This document shows, one piece after another, positions 5,526 to 13,344 of a stretch of 18,145 nucleotides of DNA; positions within the stretch are counted from its first letter, which is position 1, and each line of letters starts with the position of its first letter. Made by a program: the position numbers and the translations under genes. The notes under the pieces are model-generated. The model worked only from the letters and a program-made list of their open reading frames with translations. It had not been told where the DNA came from and searched no databases. The stretch comes from JBBRFH01 sp038224615 (lineage in GTDB: Bacteria > Planctomycetota > Phycisphaerae > Tepidisphaerales > Tepidisphaeraceae). Location of the stretch: assembly GCA_038224615.1 (NCBI GenBank), contig JBBRFH010000034.1:1-18145 (forward strand), given 5' to 3'.

Positions 5526-7922
5526 ATGGTTGACGCAAAGGTTCTGGACGACGGTATAGGCGGCGGGTCTGACGTCGAGGGCACGCCGTTACAGCGACTG
5601 ACATCGGGCGCTTCGGGCGCGGTGATCCTCATCGCGCTGGTGCTCGTCTGCTACATCAGCACGCTGCAATTTGAGTACATCTGGGATGACGACGCCTACG
5701 TGACGCAGAACGCCACGCTGCGCACGTTCGGGGGCCTAAGCCGCATCTGGACCGAGGTCGGCGCGACCCCGCAGTATTACCCGATGACGTTCACGTCGTT
5801 CTGGCTCGAGCGTCAGGCGACGCAGGGCCTGAACCCGCGCGTGTCGCACGGCGTCAACCTCCTCCTGCATGCCGGCAGCGTGCTGATTCTGTGGCAGATC
5901 CTCAAGCGGCTGAAGGTCCCGGGTGCCTGGGTGGCAGCGGCGCTGTTTGCTGTGCATCCGATCAATGTTGAAAGCGTCGCGTGGATCACCGAGCGCAAAA
6001 ACACGCTCTCGATGATTCTCGGCCTGTCGGCGATGTTCTTCTACCTGCGCTACGCGGGCCTGATCGAAAAGCCCAAACCGCCCGAAGTGCCGATCAACCC
6101 GGCGACGTCAAAGAAAGCCAACGCTGATGAGGACGACGACGACGAAGAAGAAGAGGGAGGCGAGGCCGTCCAAATGTCCCTGCCGGACGACCCGCGACGG
6201 CTGTACGCGCTGTTCCTGATCTTCTTCGCGATGGCGTTGCTGTCCAAGACCGCCGTCGCGGTGCTGCCGATCGTGCTGCTGCTGATCGCCTGGTGGAAGA
6301 ACGGCCGGCTCGGTGCCAAGGACGTCGTGCCGCTGATCGCGCCGCTGGTGCTGGCGATCGGGCTCGGGGCGATTACGTCGCACCTGGAACACAGCCCCGA
6401 TTACGTCGGTGCCACCGGTCCCGAGTGGGACATCAGCGCGCCGCAGCGCCTCATGCTCGCCGGGCAGACGACGGCGTTCTACGCGCTTAAGCTTGTCGTC
6501 CCGCACCCGCTGATCTTCAACTACCCCAGGTGGACGTTGAACGCCGCGAGCCCGATCCAGTGGCTGCCCCTGTTGAGCGTGCTGGTCGCGACCGCAGGCG
6601 CGATTGCCGTCCACCGCAGAGTCGGCCGCGGGCTGGCGGCGGGCGTGCTGATTTACCTCGTCTGCCTGTTGCCGGTAATGGGCTTCGTCAACTTCCTGCC
6701 CATGCGTTTCTCTTGGGTGGCTGACCACTTTGCCTACACCGCGTCGATCGCGTTCCTGGCGCTGCTGACAGCCGGCATCGCGCAATTGCTCCGCCGCACG
6801 ACCAGTGAACGCACCGGCGACGCCGTCGGCGCGGTCATCGCCGGCGTTGCGCTGCTGGTCTGCGTCACGATCACGGTGCGGTACAGCTTCAACTTCATCA
6901 GCAGCCGACCACTATGGGAGGCGACGCTGAAGCAGAACCCGAAATCGTGGATCGGCGCCACCAGCTTCGGCGGCATCCTCATCGAGAAGGGGAAAACCGA
7001 CTACAGCTACGGCATCGCCACCGCCGACCGTGAGCGCGGCGCGATCGAACGCGACAAGAACTTTGCCGGCGCTGAACTGTGGCTCAATAAGGCCCTGAGC
7101 CTGAACCCCTATGCGTATGAAGCCGAGTACCAGCTTGCCCGGCTGGCGCTGGAGCGCGGCAAGTACGACGAATCGGTGCAGCATCTGCTCAAGGCCGAGC
7201 AGTTCGCGGCGCAGATGCAGAAGAAGTCGTTCCTTCAGCCGCAGTTCCTGACGGCCAACATTCTTGCGGCGCAGGGGAAGACCGATGACGCGATCGCCAA
7301 GTTCCGCGAGCTGCAGAAGTATGAGCCGCTCTACGCGAGCCGGGCGCCGGCGATCTTCGCGCAGTTGCGGATGGGGCTGGCGGATGTGCTGTTGCGCAAC
7401 GTCGCCGGCCCGATTGGCCCGGAGATGAAGCCTGCCGACGCCGCCGTGATGCAGGACGTCTTCGAGCAGTACGCCATCGCCACCGAACTGGCACCGTCGC
7501 TCATTCCGCCCAAGCTCAAGCTCGCCCGGCTGCTGATCACCATCGAACAGCCCGACGCAGCGTTGCAGCAACTGCGCGATGTGCTTGCGATCGACCGCAA
7601 CAACACCGACGCCAAGTACCTCGGCGCTGACGTCGCGATGAAGCTCGATCAGTACGACGTCGCCGGCGCTCAGTTGATGAACCTGCTCCGCACTGACCCG
7701 CAATTTTTGCCGGCCTACGTGAAGCTCGCCGACGTGCTGAACAAGGTGGGGCGCAAGGATGAGGCGATCCAACAACTCGACCAGGCCCTCAAGCTCCGCC
7801 CGAATTACGAACGCGCGATCAAACTCAAGGCCGAGATCCAAGCCGGTACGACCCATCCGTCGACGACGCAGCGCAGTTCGACGCAACCTTCCGCAGATCC
7901 GATGGCACCGGAAGGTCCGTGA
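5526..7922 (+). CDS. TMTC-like multi-pass membrane protein with C-terminal tetratricopeptide repeats
   Basis: The 798-residue product starts at ATG 5526, nine bases after GAGAGG; a TTG six bases upstream is less well placed. A first membrane helix (31-48) leads into FEYIWDDDAYVTQN (49-62), the extracytoplasmic acidic motif shared with TMTC/DUF1736 glycosyltransferase-like proteins. HPINVESVAWITERKNTLS (144-162), another signature, follows, with further helices to about 455 (for example 227-256, 267-283, 345-361, 371-392, 404-421, 434-451). Residues 201-210 form an acidic run, DEDDDDEEEE, in a loop between helices. From about 505 to 770 there are TPR-type helical pairs (such as AELWLNKALSLNPYAYEAEY and EAIQQLDQALKLRPNYERAI). 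The tail after 772 is Thr/Ser/Pro-rich. The family suggests GT-C type O-mannosyl or related sugar transfer to exported proteins at the membrane. The exact reaction is not known here. It appears to be monocistronic. Confidence 0.82.
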   Translation: MVDAKVLDDGIGGGSDVEGTPLQRLTSGASGAVILIALVLVCYISTLQFEYIWDDDAYVTQNATLRTFGGLSRIWTEVGATPQYYPMTFTSFWLERQATQGLNPRVSHGVNLLLHAGSVLILWQILKRLKVPGAWVAAALFAVHPINVESVAWITERKNTLSMILGLSAMFFYLRYAGLIEKPKPPEVPINPATSKKANADEDDDDEEEEGGEAVQMSLPDDPRRLYALFLIFFAMALLSKTAVAVLPIVLLLIAWWKNGRLGAKDVVPLIAPLVLAIGLGAITSHLEHSPDYVGATGPEWDISAPQRLMLAGQTTAFYALKLVVPHPLIFNYPRWTLNAASPIQWLPLLSVLVATAGAIAVHRRVGRGLAAGVLIYLVCLLPVMGFVNFLPMRFSWVADHFAYTASIAFLALLTAGIAQLLRRTTSERTGDAVGAVIAGVALLVCVTITVRYSFNFISSRPLWEATLKQNPKSWIGATSFGGILIEKGKTDYSYGIATADRERGAIERDKNFAGAELWLNKALSLNPYAYEAEYQLARLALERGKYDESVQHLLKAEQFAAQMQKKSFLQPQFLTANILAAQGKTDDAIAKFRELQKYEPLYASRAPAIFAQLRMGLADVLLRNVAGPIGPEMKPADAAVMQDVFEQYAIATELAPSLIPPKLKLARLLITIEQPDAALQQLRDVLAIDRNNTDAKYLGADVAMKLDQYDVAGAQLMNLLRTDPQFLPAYVKLADVLNKVGRKDEAIQQLDQALKLRPNYERAIKLKAEIQAGTTHPSTTQRSSTQPSADPMAPEGP

Positions 7923-8012
7923 CGCGATCGTACCGTCCGCCGACTCGCGATCAGACGGCATGATGCGCCGTCATCATTGCTTGCTTGGAAGAAACCGCAT
8001 CCCCCCCGCAAA

Positions 8013-8097
8013 TCCGGGCGGCGGGAATCGAACCCGCACGAGAAATAACTCTCAACGGATTTTAAGTCCGTAGCGTCTGCCTTTCCGCCACGCCCGG
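8013..8097 (-). tRNA. trnL: tRNA-Leu (anticodon UAA)
   Basis: Read on the minus strand, an 85-base cloverleaf is complete. The acceptor stem CCGGGCG pairs with CGCCCGG and discriminator A follows. The D-arm is GCGGAAAGGCAGACGC. The anticodon arm is ACGGA-CTTAAAA-TCCGT with anticodon TAA. The long class II variable arm is GAGA-GTTATT-TCTC, and the T-arm GCGGG-TTCGATT-CCCGC is perfect. The long variable arm and A73 fit leucine. The 3' CCA is not encoded and would be added afterwards. It lies downstream of ispD on the same strand and faces the TPR gene tail to tail. No integrase or duplicated 3' end suggests use as an attachment site. Confidence 0.96.
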
Positions 8098-8180
8098 TGG
8101 TGGTGGGCATTCTACCTGAGCGACGGCGGTCGTCGATGGGGGTGCTGTGGTTGGAATCCTTACACTCAAAGCGACGATCG

Positions 8181-8879
8181 TCAGGCATTCTGACGCAGCA
8201 GTTGCTCGGCCAGCGCCATATCCTGCGGCGTGGTCAGCTTGAGGTTCGATTCGTCGCCTTCGACGAGCCAGGCCTCCAGGCCGGCGATTTCGAGGAGTTG
8301 GGCGTCGTCGGTGATCTGCTCGAAAGGGATGGGGCGTCGTTCGTAGGCGGCGATCAGATCCGCCCGGCGGATGACCTGGGGCGTCTGCATCTCCCACAGC
8401 GTGTGACGCGGGATCGTCCGTTGCACGCGAGCGGGGAGCGGGCCGGTTGCTTGCTTGATCGTCAGCTTCACCGGCAACGCGGGGATCGCGCTGCCGTAGG
8501 AAAGGGCGTGGGCGTAGAGGCGTTCGATCAGCGGCACCGAGACCAGCGGCCGGGCGGCGTCGTGGATGGCGACGAAGTCGACGTGCGCGGGAATCTGTGT
8601 GAGCGCGTTCAGAACGCTCTGGGCACGCGTGGCGCCGCCGTCCAGAAAGCGGATGGGGGTGCGTATCGCGTTGAGCGCCTCGCTCCCGGCAAGATGCGCG
8701 TGCGTCACGGACGAGGTCGCAATGTAGAAGCCTTCGAGCGTGAACGACTGCGTCGCCTGCGTGAAGGGCATCATCGCGCGGACCAGGACGGATACGCCCC
8801 CGAGCGGTTCGAGGAGCTTGTTGCGCCCGAAGCGAGTGCTGGCGCCGGCGGCGGGGAGGATGACGGCGACGGTGGGCAT
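8181..8879 (-). CDS. ispD: 2-C-methyl-D-erythritol 4-phosphate cytidylyltransferase
   Basis: IspD joins MEP to CTP, giving CDP-methylerythritol and pyrophosphate, in the cytoplasmic non-mevalonate isoprenoid pathway. The 232-residue product has the usual length and motifs: the CTP-binding loop LPAAGASTRFGRNKLLEPLGG (8-28), GGATRAQSVLNAL (81-93), VAIHDAARPLV (103-113), MQTPQ (164-168), TDDAQLLE (190-197) and GDESNLKLTTPQDMALAE (208-225). The start is ATG at 8879; no strong ribosome binding site is visible. It lies 74 bases downstream of a PIN/TRAM protein gene on the same strand, the same order as yacL-ispD in Bacillus and relatives. No ispF follows here; the tRNA gene comes next instead. Confidence 0.96.
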   Translation of the reverse strand: MPTVAVILPAAGASTRFGRNKLLEPLGGVSVLVRAMMPFTQATQSFTLEGFYIATSSVTHAHLAGSEALNAIRTPIRFLDGGATRAQSVLNALTQIPAHVDFVAIHDAARPLVSVPLIERLYAHALSYGSAIPALPVKLTIKQATGPLPARVQRTIPRHTLWEMQTPQVIRRADLIAAYERRPIPFEQITDDAQLLEIAGLEAWLVEGDESNLKLTTPQDMALAEQLLRQNA

Positions 8880-8953
8880 TGGACGCGAAAGTGCTGATTC
8901 CTGATCGCGCCCCGGCGTGCGCGAGGCGATGAAAACGCGCCCGAGCGCGCGGG

Positions 8954-10021
8954 CTACGGCGTATGGACGTGTTTGTCGCCCCGGCGCGGCGCGGGATCGG
9001 CGGCGCCGGCAGCCCGGCCGAAGATCATCTTGCCGGCGTTGGTTTGCACGCTGTTGGTCACGGTGAACTCGAGCTCCTCGTTCATGTGCGTGCGGCCTTG
9101 CTCGATGACGACCATCGTGCCGTCGTCGAGATAGCCGACGCCCTGGTTCGGTCCTTCGCCGGGCTTGATGATGCGGACGGTCAGCCGCTCGCCGGGCAGC
9201 ACCTCGGGCTTCATCTTGGCGGCAAGCTCATTGATGTTGATGACGTTCACGCCGGCAAGCTGCGCGACCTTCTGCAGGTTGTAGTCGGTGGTGATGAGGC
9301 GCGCTTCGAGCTCGGTCGCGAGTGAGATCAGCCGCTGGTCGACCGGCTCGTCATGTGACGTGGGCGTGTCGTAAGTGATCAGGTCGCTTTGGGCCGATTG
9401 CTGCAGTTTGGCCAGCACTTCCAGCCCGCGTCGGCCGCGGTTGCGCTTGAGGCGGTCGGCGGAGTCGGCGACGGTCTGTAACTCCTGCAGCACGAAACGC
9501 GGCACGATCATCTGGCTCTCGAAGACGCCTGTTTCGATGATCGTGGAAATGCGACCGTCGATGAGGACGCTGGTGTCCAGCAGCAGTGGCCGCGAGCCGC
9601 GCATCTGTCGGCGGAACTCGACGTAGGGGATGATGAACCGGAAATCGTCCTTGGTCTGCATGACGAAGCTGATCGAGAAGTATGTCGTCGCGCAGTAGGC
9701 GAGCAACTGCACGAACGCCGTCAGGCTGGCGCGCTGGTCGACGGTGAGCGTGCTGTTGAACGTGACCTGGTTGACCACCAGCGACACGACGAAGCTGAGC
9801 GCGTATCCCGCGATGACGCCGACGGTGAGACCAAAAAATGTGCCGGCAAAGAGCGAGAGCTTGCGGCGGGACGGGGCAAGGATGTCGATGCAGACGGCAA
9901 CCACGCCGATCGCCAATCCGATGGCGACCGACGTGTACGAATTGCCGCCGACGAAGTTCCACCCGATGCCGGCCATGATCAGCACGAACAGGCCGCGGAG
10001 GATGGTGAGAAAGATGCTCAT
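8954..10021 (-). CDS. YacL-like membrane protein with PIN and TRAM domains (putative RNase)
   Basis: The product has 355 residues. The N-terminal 120 residues hold about four membrane helices (near 3-20, 30-48, 56-82 and 98-120). A PIN nuclease domain follows (about 144-265), with acidic residues Asp149 and Asp155 in LLLDTSVLIDGRI, Glu180 in VLQELQ and Asp246 in LITTDYNLQKVA, the four-acid magnesium site of the family. The basic linker LKRNRGRRGLEVL (191-203) is typical. The C-terminal TRAM-like RNA-binding domain runs from about 275 to 337 (ERLTVRIIKPGEGPNQGVGYLDDGTMVVIE...). Members are inferred to be membrane-bound ribonucleases, but their target RNA is not well established. The start is ATG 10021. 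It is upstream of ispD in a probable operon, matching the arrangement in Firmicutes. Confidence 0.92.
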   Translation of the reverse strand: MSIFLTILRGLFVLIMAGIGWNFVGGNSYTSVAIGLAIGVVAVCIDILAPSRRKLSLFAGTFFGLTVGVIAGYALSFVVSLVVNQVTFNSTLTVDQRASLTAFVQLLAYCATTYFSISFVMQTKDDFRFIIPYVEFRRQMRGSRPLLLDTSVLIDGRISTIIETGVFESQMIVPRFVLQELQTVADSADRLKRNRGRRGLEVLAKLQQSAQSDLITYDTPTSHDEPVDQRLISLATELEARLITTDYNLQKVAQLAGVNVININELAAKMKPEVLPGERLTVRIIKPGEGPNQGVGYLDDGTMVVIEQGRTHMNEELEFTVTNSVQTNAGKMIFGRAAGAADPAPRRGDKHVHTP

Positions 10022-10133
10022 CGTCGTATCAGGTCACGTCCACGCCACGCAACGGCGGACAGGCCGCAGTGTATTCGCCTCGGACATTGTACGTTATAGC
10101 GAGCGTCGGGGAGATCCTCACCGCCTAACGCGA

Positions 10134-11093
10134 TCAGGGTTGACCCCCCATTGCCGACTTGTACGCCCATGCCAGGACGATCGCTCCAATGATAATGCGG
10201 TAGACGGCAAAAGGAACAAAGCCGCGTTTTTTTACCCAGCCCATGAACCAGGCGATGCAGGCCAAGGCGATCAGGAAACTGGTAACTGAACCAATGGCGA
10301 TTTGCAGATATTGCGCGCCGGTTAACGCGTGCCCAACGTATGCGTCGTCGGCGGGATTGAGCGAATCTTTCAGGTCCTTGGCGCAGGCGGCGAACATGAT
10401 CGGGATCGAGAGGAAGAAGCTGAATTCCAGCGCCGCCGTCCGCGACAGGCCGGCGACCTGGCCGGCGGCGATCGTACACATTGAACGGCTGGTGCCTGGG
10501 AAGACGGCTGATAGAACCTGAATCGCGCCGATCCATGCGGCCTGCCACGGCTTCATGTCGTCCATGGTCGTCGTGCCGCGGGCACCGGCGACGTCTTGCG
10601 TTTCGTAGTGCAGGACTTCGCCGGCCGGGTGAGGCGGGGCGAGCGCCGCATCGGACAGGGTGGCCTCCCGGCTATGCTCGCGCTTGCCGTACAGGGCATC
10701 AATGACCCACATGACCACGCCGCCGATCACCAGCGCGCCACCCATGACGTAGAGGGATTCGAGATTGCCCTTGATCAGTTTCTTCAGCAGCACTGCGGGC
10801 ACTGCTGTCACAACGAACGCAATCATCACGAGCACGATCGGATGCCTGAGCGACGGCTTGGCGACGAATGACCGCATAAATGCAACAATTCGCCGCCAAA
10901 AATAAACGACCACCGCGAAAATCGCCGGCAACTGGATGAGGACGGCGAAGAGTTTCCAGTAGTTGTTTGCGAGGCTGGCTTCGCCTTGCAAGAGCGCCTG
11001 GGACAGACGGATGTGGGCCGTTGAACTGACGGGCAGAAATTCCGTCAGTCCTTCAACGATTCCGAGAATGGCAGCAAGCAGGTAGTCGTTCAC
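10134..11093 (-). CDS. uppP: Undecaprenyl-diphosphate phosphatase
   Basis: UppP (BacA family) removes a phosphate from undecaprenyl pyrophosphate so that the lipid carrier of peptidoglycan and O-antigen synthesis can be reused; it is a multi-pass inner-membrane enzyme. From the GTG at 11093, which has AAGGA four bases upstream, the product has 319 residues. An in-frame TTG at 11111 would add six but lacks a ribosome binding site. Signatures are GIVEGLTEFLPVSSTAH (11-27) and PGTSRSM (199-205) with the catalytic arginine. The cytoplasmic loop between them is unusually long: about 45 residues (136-181, rich in Ala, Pro, Glu and Thr) where the family usually has under 20. This explains the length against about 270 residues for typical members. 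The gene lies between pgsA and the PIN/TRAM gene on the same strand. Confidence 0.94.
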   Translation of the reverse strand: MNDYLLAAILGIVEGLTEFLPVSSTAHIRLSQALLQGEASLANNYWKLFAVLIQLPAIFAVVVYFWRRIVAFMRSFVAKPSLRHPIVLVMIAFVVTAVPAVLLKKLIKGNLESLYVMGGALVIGGVVMWVIDALYGKREHSREATLSDAALAPPHPAGEVLHYETQDVAGARGTTTMDDMKPWQAAWIGAIQVLSAVFPGTSRSMCTIAAGQVAGLSRTAALEFSFFLSIPIMFAACAKDLKDSLNPADDAYVGHALTGAQYLQIAIGSVTSFLIALACIAWFMGWVKKRGFVPFAVYRIIIGAIVLAWAYKSAMGGQP

Positions 11094-11159
11094 GGATTCC
11101 TTATCGGTCAAAACGTAACGGGGGCTGGTGCAGAATGTCGCATTCGCAAGGGCTTGTAA

Positions 11160-11933
11160 TTAAGGCGGAGCCGCTCGCATCACAGCAATCGACCGCCGGA
11201 CATAGCCGTAGCACGACCAGACCGTCACGATGAGCGTCATCCACAGGATCACATCGCGAAAGAGCGTGGCCCACAACTCATAATCATTGAGCCAGGGGCT
11301 GTCGCGTCCCTTGAGCAACGCAAGGAAATAGACATACGCGACGATCACCAGCGTGGCGACCGACTGCAGCACCATCTTGGCTTTACCGGCCCAGACAGCA
11401 CCGAAATCAGTGCCTTTGGATTCAAACATTCCTCGCAGGCTCGTCACCAGCAGTTCTCGGCCGAGCAGGATGACGACCATCATCGGCGTCACGCCGGTGA
11501 TTGTGAAGACGACGTGCGGATGGCCTTCGACGGGAATAATGAAGTTCTTGCCGGCGAAGAAGATGAAGCTGCCAAGGACGAGAATCTTGTCGACAAATGG
11601 ATCGACCACCCGGCCGAATGCGCTTTCGACCTTCCATTTGCGCGCCAGGTAGCCATCGACGTAATCGGTCGAGATCGCGATCAGGCAAATGGCGAATCCC
11701 CACGTCAGCAGTGTCGAATGCCCGCGGCCGTCGTACTGGTACCACGAGAGGATCGTGAAGAACACGACTGAGAGGATCAGCCGTGAGGTCGTGATGAGAT
11801 TGGGAACCTGCCGCCACACCGTTGGGGGAGATTGTAGGGATCGGCGCGCGATCAGCCAGAGCGGGTGAAGTCTCAGGCAATTGACGTTATGCTGCTGCGA
11901 CCAACAGACGGGGAAACTTGGTCCCGGGTGCAT
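11160..11933 (-). CDS. pgsA: CDP-alcohol phosphatidyltransferase, probably phosphatidylglycerophosphate synthase
   Basis: PgsA transfers phosphatidyl from CDP-diacylglycerol to glycerol-3-phosphate in the inner membrane, the committed step to phosphatidylglycerol and cardiolipin. The family signature DG-(x)2-AR-(x)8-G-(x)3-D-(x)3-D is intact in DYVDGYLARKWKVESAFG followed by RVVDPFVDK. It is preceded by the typical VPNLITTSRLIL start of the enzyme and surrounded by about six hydrophobic helices. Other CDP-alcohol transferases share the motif, but the N-terminal LITTSRL block favours PgsA. The start is uncertain. ATG 11933 gives 257 residues with an atypical leader; GTG 11819 would give 219, closer to the family length. 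Neither has a clear ribosome binding site. The short gap of 66 bases to uppP suggests co-transcription. The gene diverges from the sugar isomerase gene. Confidence 0.9.
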   Translation of the reverse strand: MHPGPSFPVCWSQQHNVNCLRLHPLWLIARRSLQSPPTVWRQVPNLITTSRLILSVVFFTILSWYQYDGRGHSTLLTWGFAICLIAISTDYVDGYLARKWKVESAFGRVVDPFVDKILVLGSFIFFAGKNFIIPVEGHPHVVFTITGVTPMMVVILLGRELLVTSLRGMFESKGTDFGAVWAGKAKMVLQSVATLVIVAYVYFLALLKGRDSPWLNDYELWATLFRDVILWMTLIVTVWSCYGYVRRSIAVMRAAPP

Positions 11934-11958
11934 AAGTGAGCACACCGATCGACCGCGA

Positions 11959-11989
11959 TTGACAAATCCCCGTCAGTCGGGACGCTACC
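11959..11989 (+). promoter_or_regulatory. Possible sigma-70-type promoter of the sugar isomerase-like gene
   Basis: A perfect TTGACA (11959-11964) lies in the divergent spacer, 60 bases before the ATG at 12024. The best -10 position, GCTACC (11984-11989, 19-base spacer), matches the consensus poorly. Planctomycete promoters are not well defined from sequence alone, so this is a weak call. Confidence 0.25.
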
Positions 11990-12023
11990 GATTTACAACC
12001 ACGTTTTCGCAAAGGAATCAACC

Positions 12024-12770
12024 ATGTCCATGTCTCGCGCTCGTGATTTTGGTGTTCAGAGTTACTGCTTCCGCAACTTCAAGGATAACGCGACGCTCGC
12101 ACAGAAGGTCAAGGAGATCGGCGTCGACAAGCTCGAGCTGTGCGGCATCCACGCCGACTTCAACAAGCCCGAGACGCTGCCGGAGATCGTCAAGATCCAC
12201 AGCGACGCCGGCGTGAAGATCGTATCGCTGGGCGTGCAGACGTTCGTCGGCAACAGCGACGTCGAACGCAAATGGTTCGAGTGCGCCAAGATCGCCGGCG
12301 CGAAGTACATCTCCGCGCACTTCCATGTCGACAGCTTCATGACGGCCATCCCGTCGACGGCCAAGCTCGCCGAGGAGTATGGGGTCAAGATCGCGATCCA
12401 CTGCCACGGCGGGTACATGTTCGGGGGGTCGCAGGACGTGCTGGACTACATGCTGAAGATCGGTGGCCCGACCATGGGCCTGAACATCGACACCGCATGG
12501 TGCATGCAGGCTGCCGGCAAGCCCGTCGAATGGGCCAAGAAGTACGCCGGGCGGATCTACGGCGTTCACTACAAGGACTTTACCTTCGATCGCGCCGGAA
12601 AGTGGTCTGACGTCATCGTCGGCACCGGCAACCTCGATCTGCCCGCGTTCGTCAAAGCCCTCGAAGACGGCGATTTTGAAGGCTTCGCGGTCATCGAGTA
12701 CGAAGCCGACCCGGAAAACCCGGTCCCGGCGCTGAAGGAATGCGTGCAGAAGATGCGGACGATTTCGTAA
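12024..12770 (+). CDS. Sugar phosphate isomerase/epimerase-like TIM-barrel protein
   Basis: The 248-residue product belongs to the xylose isomerase-like/AP endonuclease 2 TIM-barrel superfamily. It starts at ATG 12024 with AAGGA seven bases upstream. The barrel strands carry the expected metal ligands: Glu38 (KLELCGIH), His126 and His128 (AIHCHGGYMF), Asp156 (LNIDTAWCM), His182 (VHYKDFTF) and Glu225 (VIEYEADP). Such enzymes isomerise or epimerise keto-sugars and inositol derivatives in the cytoplasm and often work with Gfo/Idh dehydrogenases such as those at the left of this window, though here they are about 8.4 kb apart. There is no signal peptide. A hairpin follows 42 bases after the stop. 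The exact substrate cannot be assigned. Confidence 0.88.
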   Translation: MSMSRARDFGVQSYCFRNFKDNATLAQKVKEIGVDKLELCGIHADFNKPETLPEIVKIHSDAGVKIVSLGVQTFVGNSDVERKWFECAKIAGAKYISAHFHVDSFMTAIPSTAKLAEEYGVKIAIHCHGGYMFGGSQDVLDYMLKIGGPTMGLNIDTAWCMQAAGKPVEWAKKYAGRIYGVHYKDFTFDRAGKWSDVIVGTGNLDLPAFVKALEDGDFEGFAVIEYEADPENPVPALKECVQKMRTIS

Positions 12771-12812
12771 GCCGTTTCCGCATCCGGTCGAACAATCTGC
12801 TGCGACCAACCG

Positions 12813-12860
12813 TCGCTTGCGTCTTCGCGGGACAATCTGTCACTGCGAAAACGCAAGCGA
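12813..12860. terminator. Hairpin downstream of the isomerase-like gene, possible terminator
   Basis: TCGCTTGCGTCTTCGC (12813-12828) pairs with GCGAAAACGCAAGCGA (12845-12860) over 16 positions with one mismatch (a possible wobble pair), around a 16-base loop. It begins 42 bases after the stop codon. A T-run is absent, so termination may need Rho, or the stem may only stabilise the message. Confidence 0.4.
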
Positions 12861-12888
12861 TGTCGCTTGGTAAGCCGATCCTTGTCCA

Positions 12889-13344
12889 ATGTCATCGCCG
12901 GATCAGTCGGTCGTACTTCCGTACGCTGTTGAGGCCACGCTGAACGACAGGGCTTTGAGGTTGGTCCAGTGGTTCGTCCTGACCTGGGGACTGGTGGTGA
13001 CGATTCGCCATGTGCTGTACTGGATGCCGGCACTCTTCTGGGAGCAGCCGCAGCTGATCCGGTTCCCGTTGGCGCTACTCGAAGTCGCAGGATATATCGT
13101 GTGCGCAGTGTCGGTCACGACGCGACTGCGCTCAACACAGCGCGCCCTGCTCGTCGCGGGATGTGGTATCGCGTCGGCTTCTTTGTTGATCGTGCTGGCG
13201 TTGACCGCCGTTACGGCCGACCCGCAACGCGGAGTGTTTCGTGCTGCTTGGACGGTGTGGTCCGCGGTCGGGCCGCTGGTGGTGCCGGGGGTCGGGCTGG
13301 TCAGCGCACTCCGTGCGAAAGCTGGCGCTCCGTCTACGCCTTGA
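12889..13344 (+). CDS. Small membrane protein with four predicted helices, unknown function
   Basis: I do not recognise this 151-residue protein. It has four hydrophobic segments at about 25-46, 56-77, 86-110 and 120-141, separated by short charged turns (RSTQR at 81-85, DPQRG at 111-115). This arrangement is hard to produce by chance and favours a real gene over the long antisense frame that also covers part of the interval. The start ATG 12889 has no good ribosome binding site. The 3' end overlaps the 3' end of rimO by 11 bases, tail to tail. The hairpin at 12813-12860 separates it from the isomerase-like gene, so it may have its own promoter. Confidence 0.6.
   Translation: MSSPDQSVVLPYAVEATLNDRALRLVQWFVLTWGLVVTIRHVLYWMPALFWEQPQLIRFPLALLEVAGYIVCAVSVTTRLRSTQRALLVAGCGIASASLLIVLALTAVTADPQRGVFRAAWTVWSAVGPLVVPGVGLVSALRAKAGAPSTP

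Noticed and set aside
6912..7961. Minus-strand open frame of 349 codons opposite the TPR region
   Set aside because: It is antisense to the TPR repeats; its apparent repetitiveness mirrors the real gene.
8013..8097. tRNA-Leu as an integration site for a genomic island
   Set aside because: No integrase, no duplicated tRNA 3' end and ordinary housekeeping genes on the downstream and upstream sides.
11892..12810. 14-bp direct repeat CTGCTGCGACCAAC at 11892-11905 and 12797-12810 flanking the isomerase-like gene
   Set aside because: A match of this length is expected about once by chance in a window this size, and there is no transposase or other sign of insertion.
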